This document shows positions 56,133 to 64,000 of a stretch of DNA of 64,000 nucleotides, one piece after another. The stretch covers positions 25,001 to 89,000 of the forward strand of contig WBZZ01002776.1 in assembly GCA_019918135.1 (NCBI GenBank). Reading direction: 5' to 3'. Below the pieces are notes generated by a model. The model had not been told where the DNA came from, did not search any database, and saw only the letters and a list, made by a program, of their open reading frames with translations. The stretch's first letter is position 1. Each line of letters starts with the position of its first letter. Origin of the DNA: Paulinella micropora. Taxonomy: Eukaryota > Cercozoa > Imbricatea > Euglyphida > Paulinellidae. Made by a program: the position numbers and the translations under genes.

Positions 56133-56450
56133 TTAGAATCCCTCGCCTCCACCCAGATGTTCCGGGGTTTCTGGTGCCACTTTCCGGGTTTTTTTTTGCT
56201 TCAACCATGGTTCAAGGAGCGGTTTCGGGCGACACGGGGTTGGGTCAAGGGGGTGTCGGGTACAACGGCGATGACGGGCACGATACTGCTGGCGTTTGAT
56301 CTGGAGGGGGGGAATACATATACGCACAGGTTCTGGGTCGTTCCGGCATATACAGGGGGACTCCTGTGGAGTTTTGACGCGCTGAAGCGTATGCACACTC
56401 ACATCGACTGTCACAGAGAAGAGGTACGGTGTGGACGGGGAGAAAACGCT
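55850..56450 (+). pseudogene. Gypsy-C protease region, split by a GATA microsatellite
   Basis: A retropepsin-like region related to the Gypsy-A protease: [18 protein letters not shown] near 55915-55970, then after the repeat a GVSGTTAMTGTILLAF strand and a WVVPAYTGGLLWSFD element near 56335-56380 like the VVP element of the other two. The GATA repeat (55988-56133) stands where the flap would be and probably expanded later. Confidence 0.6.
55988..56133. repeat. GATA tetranucleotide microsatellite
   Basis: About 36 units of GATA with a few GGTA and GGAT variants, within Gypsy-C. Confidence 0.97.
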
Positions 56451-56751
56451 CCGGTGTATCGAGTGGTGGAATACGACTCAGAGGAGGGACAAGGAGACAT
56501 ACCGGGGGCATGGGTGTCGAACGATTTCAGGGCGGCACGGGTAGAGATTGAGAAGGGAGAGGAGAGCAGGAGGTTTTTGCAATTGGAGAACACGAGGAGG
56601 AGGAAGAGGAGAGCGAGTCGGAAGATGAGTGGACGAGGGCAAGAATCGTTGCTCTGGTTGACACGAGGTTGGAGTACTTCCGGAAACAGAGGGAGGAGGC
56701 CTCGGACGGTTTTCCGAAACACGGGCGAGACTTGGGATACCAACTAAGGAA

Positions 56752-58484
56752 ATGGATACACGGGTGTTGCCTATGGCGCAATATGTAGTATGCAATACGG
56801 GCAAGCCTAGCCAGGCCAAGGTGGAGATTTTGAACTTTCTGCAGGAGAGGTGGGGAAGCCAAGCCATGGTAGCGGATTCGGTGTCCCAGATCAAGAAGGC
56901 ATTGAAAAATCGGCATTCGCACGGGGATTTCACGATTATGTTTCCGGTAGGAAGGAGAACGGAGATGTGGTGGTACAATGTGGAAGATTTTCTAATCGCG
57001 GACCCGATACCGATCCCGAGTCGCACACAGAAGTTGATAGTGGCTTGCCGACTCGGATCGAGGAAGATAGCTAGGCGGCACCGAGAGGAACTTCTGGATC
57101 GGGATTGGGCTTCCATTCGGGATGAGGCATTTACGCACATATCCGGGGTATATCACAGGACATACGCCATTCAGTATGCTATGATGATGGACCAACTGGC
57201 AAGATTCGCGGATCAAGAGCGGAAGACACCAACCTTATATCGGTCGAGGGAGGGTTTAGACGGGGACGGAGCAGAGATAGCGGTGGATGACATACAGGGG
57301 CAAGCGACAAAGGAGCAGATCAAGGAGGAGACGGATACGGCGAGACAGGCGTTACAGGAACAGTCGGAGACATGGGAGGGCCGAGGAAAAGGTTGCGGCT
57401 ATGGGGGTCATGGAAGACAACATCCAAGCTTTCGGCCCTTTGGAGGGGGGATCGGTGACAAGCCACATGGCGGTTTTCGAACGAGAGATGGGGCAAGAGG
57501 TACCGGGGATAGGACGGCCTTCGCGTTAAGCCATCATGAGGATCGGATTGCGAGGGAGATGACAGCGGAACTTTTGGAAAAGGGATTGATCGAGGCCCGG
57601 CTATCGGAGTATGCGTCTCCGGTACGCATGGCGCCGAAACCAGACGGAACGTTGCGGATGTGTATCAACTATTGGAGGATAAACGAAATCATCAAGAAGA
57701 TAGAGACACCGGTGCCAGACGTGAGGAGGGGAATAGAGGTGTTGCAGAAGGCAAAGATATACTCGACGTTGGATTTGAAGAGCGGATTCTGACAGATTCC
57801 GTTAGCGGAGGAAAGCCGCTACCTAACGGCATTCATGGTGGGGATGACAACCTACGTGTGGAAGGTTCTGCCGATGGGGTTGAAGGTGGCACCGGGCATA
57901 TTTCAGCAGGCGATGACAAAGATGTTGGGTGCGAATTTCCGAAACGCGGAATTTGCGGAGAAGTACGGGGATACGACGGGATACGCCTTCGCGTATTTGG
58001 ATGATGTGGTCATTTTCTCGAATTCGGTGGAGGAACACATACAACATTTGCGGGACATCATGAGACGGGTCAAGGCATTCGGATTCCGGTTGAATGCTAA
58101 GAAGTGCCACTTCTTACAGAAGCGGATACAGTATCTGGGGTACGACATTGAGAACGGGACGTGTTCGATGGCGAGGAAGAAGCGAGAGGCGCTGGCGGCT
58201 ATGCCTCTTCCTGCGACGAGATCAGATTTACACTCCTTTGTGTCCTTGGCGCAATACTATAGCAAATTCATACCGGGATTCGCAAAAATCGCGGAACCAA
58301 TACGGTTGTTCATGGAAGAGGGCAAGTGCGGTGCGGGGAGTACGTGGCCGCCAGCGGTTCACAAGGCGGTTGAAGCACTCAGAACGCATATCCTGATGGA
58401 CCCATGGAGCGAAGGGGGTACGGTTTTACAGCTTCCCAATTTCAACAAGAGTTCATACTTGACACGGATGCATCGGCATATGTG
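56752..58484 (+). pseudogene. pol: Gypsy-C Pol: pre-RT domain and reverse transcriptase
   Basis: The N-terminal part has the conserved pre-RT domain: DFLIADPIPIPSR near 56985-57020, ACRLGSR, then AFTHISGVYHRTYAIQYA near 57130. RT follows with KPDGTLRMCINYWRIN near 57640, ADGG-type strands, AYLDDVVIFSN near 57985-58025 and LNAKKCHF near 58095. It ends with the first residues of RNase H where the next element begins. It is carried in more than one frame and is a fossil. Confidence 0.85.
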
Positions 58485-58560
58485 ATATGTTAGTGAAGAT
58501 AAAAACCCTAACGTAAAATTAAATACCGACGCGGGCGGGTATCGTGTTTTCTTTCGTGAA

Positions 58561-61500
58561 ATGAAGGCGTCGCCGTTATATGCCGTAAAGGTAAATACAG
58601 CCGATTTATTGGACTTCATAAAGGAGAACCCACACGCCATGGAAAGTTTAGGAACTGCCTTATCTTTGAAACCATACGCAGACATTGACAAGACGTATGA
58701 CACGGAGGAAGCCCGAGCCTTAAATGAAGTATCTGACTATACGCAAGCGCGCGAGGCTTTTGAGGAATTATTTAACGGGGATATGATAGCCTTGAGCGGG
58801 TGCGGATATTCAAGCAAGAAAGAGAAATACGTTAATTCGTTTCATTTCGTGGGTAATAGTGGCGAACTATACGGCGACCCGTTAGAAATTAAAGAAATCA
58901 TTAAAGACGAATTGCCCGATTATAAAGAGTTGGGTTATGATTTGGCCGTTTATCATAAAGCGGGAACCCCTAGCGGAATGCGAGCGCCTTATGCGGTTAA
59001 GAAAGGAGAAAACCGACGGCTGGAACTCGTGGAAGGAATTGAGGGCGGGCGCCTTATAACGAAGGACATAAGCGAGATACCGAACGATTTATACGAGTGT
59101 CTTTTAATAACCACGGCCGAACATAACGAGATAAACAACACACGACCCACGGAGGTAAAGAACGCGGACATTAATATTAATAAGTTATTTGAGGCTGTGC
59201 TTGTGTTAAAACACGAGGCGGGGGCGCACACGATAAAGGACATAAGCGAAGCGGAAACCGACGAGGGGACGCTGAAGACGTATAAGTTAGAAAGGCTAAC
59301 GCCGACCTTGTGCCACTTGTGCGAGAGAATACACGAGGCCGATAACACATTATTTATATTACAATTCGCGAACGGGGCGAAATTGGCGGGGTGTTGGAAG
59401 CAAAAACAGGAGGCCGAAGTTAAAGGCGAAAGTGCCCGTTATATCACTTTAACGGCGGGAACTGCGACGTATGCGGAGAAAATCAAATTTTACATTAAAA
59501 CCGCCAACGAGAACCGCCAAGCCATCCAACAACGGGAAGCGCAGGAACTCACCGAACAACTCAACATACTAGGCGCGGACATAATAAACACAAAAGAGGC
59601 GTTTTGTAGTAATATTAAAGAATTTATGAAAGAGCAGAGCAAGCCGACGCCGACGTATGACATAGTAGCAATTAAAAGCGGGTTGGGAACAGGCAAGACC
59701 ACGGCAAACTCTAAGGCGATAACTGACCTTATTTTAAACTGCGGAGAGATAACCGAATTAATAAGGAGCGCCATTAAGAAAAACGCCCCCGAAATTGTGG
59801 AGAAACTAAAAAATAACCCGCTAGCCCGCGATATAATAGAAAAACATAAAGACAACCCCGCAGAGGCCGTATTACAATTAAAACAGACGCCCCGCTTTAA
59901 ATCAGTTGTAAGCAGTTATAGGCGGACACTGGCGAGCGACTATAAAAGCAAATACCCCTTAAATGTGGATTACAGAGACGAGCCGAAGGGAAAATTAAAA
60001 AAGAATAATTTGACCATTCAAGCCGATAGTTTTCACAGAATACCGATAAGCAGAGAACCGATAAATAAATTAGTCATTGACGAGGCCGACCAATTCGTAA
60101 AGCACTTAACAAGTGATACGTTTAAGAAGTCGCGGAACAATAAGAACAACTGGGAGATAATAAAATATGTAATAGGCACGGCTAAACAAATAATATTAAT
60201 GTCGGGAACAATAAAAGCCGATGATATTGAATTCTTTCAAAACATACGGCGGGAATGTGGCAGAGAGGCAAAAACGCTATTTATCAACAACGAACCGCCA
60301 ACCAAGACAAAGCGCAACATACACATTAAGGCGGGTAATATCAGCGAGGCTTACGAAAAAATTATTAAACTAAGAAGCGAAGGTAAAAAGGTATTAGTAC
60401 CCGCGAACATTGGAAAAAGACTGCTTAGAACGTTGGCTAAGATGTTAAAGAGGGATAAGCACAGAGTGCTATTAATAACGGGCGAAACAAACAAAACGGA
60501 AGAAGTACGGGAAGCAATGGCCGACGAATACAAGAAATGGGCGGAATATGATGTTATTATTTACTCACCAGCAATTACGGGGGGGGTTGGATTACTACCA
60601 TAAGGGGGTTTTTCATAATATTGTGGCCGTGGCATGTAATAAAACGAATACGAGCGGGGATTTCTACCAGATGTTAGGCAGAATACGGCACCCGATAGAC
60701 AGCAACATATACTTATTTTATAGAAACTATAACACGGCGACCATTGAAAGCGAAACGCAGTATTTAAGGCAATTAAGCGCGAGCCTTAACGACAGGCAGA
60801 AGCGGGATGAAATGGCAACCTTAGCGAGTTGGACATATGGGCAATACGGGGCGGTTAATGTAGTAGCGAACGATTACATAAAGTTATTAGCGAAAAACAA
60901 AGTAGAGCAGAACAAAGACGCCCGCGAATGGATACCGAATTTAATAAAGTATTTCATATTAGCCGACTACGAAATAAACGACTTAGACGAGCCAAACGCG
61001 GATGATTTGACAATTAAGGAGGCGATAATAACAGAGGCCGTAATTAAAAAGGAGGACGCTAAAGCCTTATTTAAAGCCCGAAGCATTACAGACGCGGAAT
61101 ATAACGAAATGAAGAAGAATAAAGAGGGCAAAGAATGGACACCAACGGAGGAAGCGGAATTTAAGAAGGCGAGAATTAAAAAAGAGATGTTGAAGCCCGA
61201 CGCGGACGAGCCGAAAAGCGCATTATTTTATAAGGTATTTGATGATGACAGATTAAGGTATTATATATGGAATGTTAGGCCGTATAATAAGGAAGGGGGT
61301 ACATTAAGCGAGGGGTTAAATTACATAAAACAAAGAGAACAGAACAGAGATGAGAGAAACAGAATGACGACAGACGAGCAAGGCAACCCGACAGAGTGCG
61401 GGGTCATGGAATACGCATTTAACACAATAAACACAGAACGGCGCTATAATAAGCACATAAACCTTATACAAGTTATAAGCGGGTTGGGAATAAAGAACAT

Positions 61501-61840
61501 ATGGGATTTTAAAACAGAGATAAGCGCGGAGGAATTAAAAGAGACGATTAAAAGGCAGGAATGGCTAGCAAAGGCCGACGAATTGGTTTTATACACGACA
61601 GACACGAAGAAACAGAAAAAGATTATAAACCATATGGGCGACCCTTCAAATAAATCATTTCTAAGAAATACATTATATTTTATTAATAGCGCTCTAAAAG
61701 CAGAATGGGGCGTATCGATAATAGCGACAAATAAACACGCTACGCGTTATCAATTAGCCCCGAATAAAACATTAGGGGCGATGTTTGGAAATGAGAGCGC
61801 TTTAAGGCTATGTAAAGGCTGGCCGTATTTAGGTGAGTAA
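58561..61840 (+). CDS. Archaeo-eukaryotic primase fused to superfamily 2 origin-binding-type helicase
   Basis: N-terminal primase: KPYADIDKTYD (catalytic D-x-D) at about residues 39-49, a SFH motif near 97, and R-x-PYAVKKG near 145 as the third conserved element. Middle: VAIKSGLGTGKTT (Walker A) near 370, and LVIDEADQF (Walker B) near 505. Then MSGTIKADD near 546 (motif III), and near the end of the helicase core IIYSPAITGG and a QMLGRIR motif VI. The C-terminal 380 residues are charged, helical and unassigned. In the herpesvirus-type family such helicases open replication origins, and fusions with a primase occur in protist giant viruses. The gene spans two overlapping frames, so it has about one break or uses a frame change. 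An open frame without ATG continues left to the Gypsy-C junction, so the N-terminus may be incomplete. Confidence 0.8.
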
Positions 61841-62277
61841 AATATCTCAAACTCGTTTAAGATTGGGGGGGGGGGTATCTTTTTTTGGGGTATCTTTTTT
61901 TGGGGTATCTTTTTTTGGGGTATCTTTTTTTTTGGAAGTCGTCAAAATGTAAAAATTCTTCTTCGTATTGATTTTTTTTCTGATTTTAAGGGGGTATCTT
62001 TTTTTGATGAGGGTAATGAAGGAATTAAGGGTTAAATACGCTTACTTTTGATTTGGGGGTATGTAGTCCGTTTTTTCTATAAAGAGTAGGAAAAGATACC
62101 CCCTAATGAGGAAAATGAAGGAAAAAGGACGAAAAAGGCTTTCGTATTGATTTTAAGGAAGAGGAAGGGATAACGGGGGGAAAACAGCAAAAAATGAGTT
62201 TCTACGGATAACGGGGGCAGGATATTTAACCCCGTGGTGCCCCATGATAACCTTATAATAAACCGCTTAAACCCCGC
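61841..62277 (+). terminator. GGGGTATC repeats and inverted repeat after the helicase gene
   Basis: Four tandem 15-bp units GGGGTATCTTTTTTT begin at 61872, 61887, 61902 and 61917. A fifth GGGGGTATCTTTTTT lies at 61990-62004, and its inverse AAAAGATACCCCC at 62091-62103; the latter two could form a 13-bp perfect stem with a loop of about 90 nt. Position just after the stop codon suggests transcript termination or processing, though a replication role is equally possible. No gene is visible in this stretch. Confidence 0.45.
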
Positions 62278-62510
62278 TTAACTTTTGCTTCTACCTGACA
62301 CATGCCCCGCTTAACTTTTGCTTACTACTGCTTAACCTTTGCTTACTTCTTGTTTAACTTTACTTATCACTGATTAACTTTACTTATCGCTGATTAACTT
62401 TACTTATCGCTGTTTAACTTTACTTATCACTGATTAACTTTACTTATCGCTGATTAACTTTACTTATCGCTGATTAACTTTACTTATCGCTGATTAACTT
62501 TACTTATCAT
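62278..62510 (+). repeat. Iteron-like array of 20-bp units, candidate replication origin
   Basis: Eight units of TTAACTTTACTTATC[AG]CTGA with exact 20-bp spacing start at 62354, 62374, 62394, 62414, 62434, 62454, 62474 and 62494 (the last is partial). At least three diverged units (TTAACTTTTGCTT and TTAACCTTTGCTTAC) precede them from 62278. There are no unique spacers, so it is not a CRISPR array. Two helical turns per unit suits binding of a protein to one DNA face. An origin is the natural reading next to an origin-binding-type helicase gene, but that is inference. Confidence 0.7.
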
Positions 62511-62604
62511 ACGCATAAAAAATATACGTATAAGATATACAACCACCGCAAAACATAAAGGCTTTTTATCAATATCTCTCTCATTCGCTTCGCTCATTCT
62601 CGCA

Positions 62605-62622
62605 ATCTCAAACATTTGAGAT
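62605..62622. promoter_or_regulatory. Palindrome ATCTCAAA-CA-TTTGAGAT
   Basis: A perfect inverted repeat with 8-bp arms and a 2-bp centre, 29 bp upstream of the ATG at 62651. A related ATCTCAAACTCGTTTAAGATT lies right after the helicase stop (61844-61864). It may be an operator or a hairpin end of the preceding transcript. Confidence 0.4.
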
Positions 62623-62650
62623 ATTTAATAAAAGTTTTTTATAATATCCA

Positions 62651-63007
62651 ATGTTTGAAATCACCGCGAAATTTAAGAACACCGACCCTTACGACAATTT
62701 ACAATTCTACACCAGCGAGAAAATAAACAGCGCTTCTTTCAACGCTTTAACTAAATTATGTGATAGACTAAAAGAGAAATACCCGCACAACAAACACCAA
62801 CCCGCCACACTCACCACCTACGGGTTAATTTATATAAAAACCGCCCCTTTATCTGGCTTCAAACCGCTTCAAGATGTGGTATATAAATTTACTATTGAAA
62901 CGCATGAAGGAACCAAGAAGAACGGCGAAACCTTCATTATTCTCAAACTAGCGGGAGCGCCTGCTATAGTATCGCGAAACGAAACAAAAATTAATTTATT
63001 TGATTAA
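62651..63007 (+). CDS. Small 118-residue protein (unknown; possibly DNA-binding)
   Basis: A complete frame with its ATG after an AT-rich leader (TTTTTTATAATATCCA). The protein is a mix of predicted strands and one helix (FNALTKLCDRLKEKY), with a phenylalanine- and aspartate-containing C-terminus (KINLFD). Size, beta-rich middle (YKFTIETHEG, GETFIILKLAG) and acidic tail recall small single-stranded-DNA-binding OB-fold proteins of replicons, but no diagnostic motif is seen, so this is a guess from context between an origin-like array and a zinc-finger gene. It ends 39 bp before the next ATG. Confidence 0.6.
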   Translation: MFEITAKFKNTDPYDNLQFYTSEKINSASFNALTKLCDRLKEKYPHNKHQPATLTTYGLIYIKTAPLSGFKPLQDVVYKFTIETHEGTKKNGETFIILKLAGAPAIVSRNETKINLFD

Positions 63008-63046
63008 GTTGATTTATTTATAAAACAACTTACACTTACATATAAT

Positions 63047-63475
63047 ATGTTAAAGTGCCACGTATGCGACGCCGTCCTTAAATCTAAAAATGCTTTAGTA
63101 ATACACACCGCCCGCACCCACACACGACACGACACATTAAAATTTTTGAAGGCTTTGAACGAGTGTTTAAACAGCCTTATAACCACGCAAACAACCCCAC
63201 AGGAAACATTACAAAATATATCACAACTTCATAACTACTTAAACGCAACACACCCCGACACATACGCCCAATTAATCAAAATAAAGGACAATCTAAAGCA
63301 ACTGCCGAGCACAGAAAAATATAAGGTAATGTATGACGAATATGAAAAAGTCTTATATGCTTACATGGACAACGTAAAGCCATATATTGACGAAATCATT
63401 ACCGCCACCGCTACCACAAAAGAAAACCATAATAAATATGATAGTCCAGACCGCAGAAACAACCCCGACAACTAA
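63047..63475 (+). CDS. 142-residue protein with an N-terminal C2H2 zinc finger
   Basis: Residues 4-25 form a C-x2-C-x12-H-x4-H finger (CHVC ... HTARTH). The remaining 115 residues are helical and mostly hydrophilic, with coiled-coil-like stretches (LKFLKALNECLNSLI; EKYKVMYDEYEKVLYAYMDNV) and a basic/asparagine-rich tail. A single C2H2 finger with a helical tail is common among small regulators of protist DNA viruses and mobile elements. The upstream spacer is AT-rich (ACATATAAT just before the ATG). Function unknown; DNA binding is likely from the finger. Confidence 0.7.
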   Translation: MLKCHVCDAVLKSKNALVIHTARTHTRHDTLKFLKALNECLNSLITTQTTPQETLQNISQLHNYLNATHPDTYAQLIKIKDNLKQLPSTEKYKVMYDEYEKVLYAYMDNVKPYIDEIITATATTKENHNKYDSPDRRNNPDN

Positions 63476-63573
63476 TTTTTTTTCGTTAGCCCTTTTACCG
63501 CGCCACCAGCAAACCCGCCTTTTTGCTCCCGTCGCCTTTTGCTCCCGCAGTCTCAGAGACAAAAGCAGACCAG

Positions 63574-64000
63574 ATGGCCGACAGCCGAAGACTAATCCCG
63601 CGGAATGCTCCCGAAACCAATGAAGACGTGGAACGGCGGATTAAGCGACGTAAGCGTATGACTGACGCGGACGAGATAAAAGCAGGAATTGAAAAAGCCG
63701 AAGGAGATATTAAAGCCTTCAACCATAAAATAGCCTCTTTAGAAAAACAAAAAACCAAAAAAGAACAAGAATTATTAGCCTTTAAAAAGGCTCTTAAAGA
63801 TGCTACTGAATTGAATGAAAACATTAATATTTCTAAGGCTTTGACATATCGACAGGAACATATTGACGCTCAAATGAAACTCTTTAAAAAATGGATTGAC
63901 CAAAAAGGACACAGAAAAATAGAAGGCTTCAAACAGCCTCAATATAATAGAGTTAATTATTTGATTAATACTGGAGTAGACTTTAACGACGCCCTCGCCC
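63574..64000 (+). CDS. Coiled-coil protein, running off the window (unknown)
   Basis: An open frame of 142 codons from ATG at 63574 to the window end, so 3'-incomplete. It starts with a basic segment (RRIKRRKRM), then an acidic/basic heptad region (DEIKAGIEKAEGDIKAFNHK through KKEQELLAFKKALKDA) typical of a coiled coil, then a part with WIDQKGHRK and YNRVNYLINTGVDF. I recognise no family. It continues the plus-strand gene row of the element. Confidence 0.6.
   Translation, partial: MADSRRLIPRNAPETNEDVERRIKRRKRMTDADEIKAGIEKAEGDIKAFNHKIASLEKQKTKKEQELLAFKKALKDATELNENINISKALTYRQEHIDAQMKLFKKWIDQKGHRKIEGFKQPQYNRVNYLINTGVDFNDALA

Larger units (their letters stand above)
48850..58484 (+). mobile_element. 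Gypsy-C: Ty3/gypsy element, cut off within RNase H
   Basis: A plus-strand element with leader reading frames, gag, a Gly/Arg-rich region, protease, pre-RT domain, RT and the very start of RNase H (DTDASAYV). There it meets the primase-helicase element at about 58485. The left end is not fixed; a TATA-like GGTATATAATGG near 48916 may mark its LTR promoter. No second LTR is in the window. The coding sequence has several breaks. The pre-RT and protease regions are most like Gypsy-A, but gag and leader are not shared. Confidence 0.8.
58485..64000 (+). mobile_element. Virus-like or plasmid-like DNA element, partial: primase-helicase, repeats, small genes
   Basis: At about 58485 the sequence changes from GC-rich Gypsy-C to an AT-richer region with tightly packed plus-strand genes and short spacers, which continues to the window end. 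Contents: a primase-helicase gene, repeat-rich spacer with an iteron array, and three small genes. A primase plus an origin-binding-type helicase is known from large DNA viruses of protists and some related virus-like elements. No capsid, packaging ATPase or integrase gene is inside the window, so its class is open. The first gene begins right at the junction, so its left end is probably truncated. About one break is seen in the main gene. Confidence 0.65.

Noticed and set aside
58504-58512. Telomere-like AACCCTAAC
   Set aside because: A single unit only, inside an open reading frame.
62278-62510. CRISPR array
   Set aside because: Units are directly adjacent with no unique spacers, and the setting is eukaryotic.

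Overview
The window is eukaryotic nuclear DNA, probably from a protist or alga; I cannot name the lineage. Support comes from a five-exon gene with GT-AG introns (15221-17660), long microsatellites, a LINE, paired TA-flanked MITEs and at least five LTR retrotransposon copies. No bacterial gene organisation, rRNA or tRNA gene is visible. Only about 4% of the window looks like host gene. The rest is nested and abutting mobile DNA in various states of decay, treated here as fossils.

Layout: (1) 1-7838: a TTG-rich microsatellite, then Gypsy-A (Ty3/gypsy, minus strand), whose 3' LTR (about 594-1792) holds a 274-bp MITE. (2) 7839-12549: a 5'-truncated Copia-A copy (plus strand) ending in an LTR, abutting a LINE fragment (12550-14395, minus strand). 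(3) 14520-19570: a CTA microsatellite, the host gene with a very large TC-repeat intron, AT-rich flank and an inverted second MITE copy. (4) 19571-26930: Copia-B (plus strand), with two similar LTRs, primer site and polypurine tract. (5) 26932-27067: a short island with a candidate 43-bp host exon. (6) 27068-41835: Gypsy-B (minus strand), about 14.8 kb, with gag, protease, pol, a post-integrase accessory gene and a further 2.8-kb coding stretch where an envelope gene would lie. (7) 41837-48802: an unassigned stretch and a second, rearranged Copia-A copy with its 5' LTR. (8) 48850-58484: Gypsy-C (plus strand), gag to reverse transcriptase, cut off by (9) 58485-64000, a DNA element of lower GC. 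That element encodes an archaeo-eukaryotic primase fused to a superfamily 2 origin-binding-type helicase, followed by tandem repeats resembling an origin and three small unknown genes; it runs off the window.

The most interesting signals are the primase-helicase element with its repeats and several conserved regions shared by elements that are otherwise diverged. These are an accessory protein after integrase in Gypsy-A and Gypsy-B, a pre-reverse-transcriptase domain with a DPIP-x-PSR signature in all three gypsy elements, and a WAK-x-TYG linker domain in both copia families. Both copia families also have primer sites resembling the anticodon arm of tRNA-Met, which suggests half-tRNA priming. 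All similarities were judged by eye within this window; no database search was possible.
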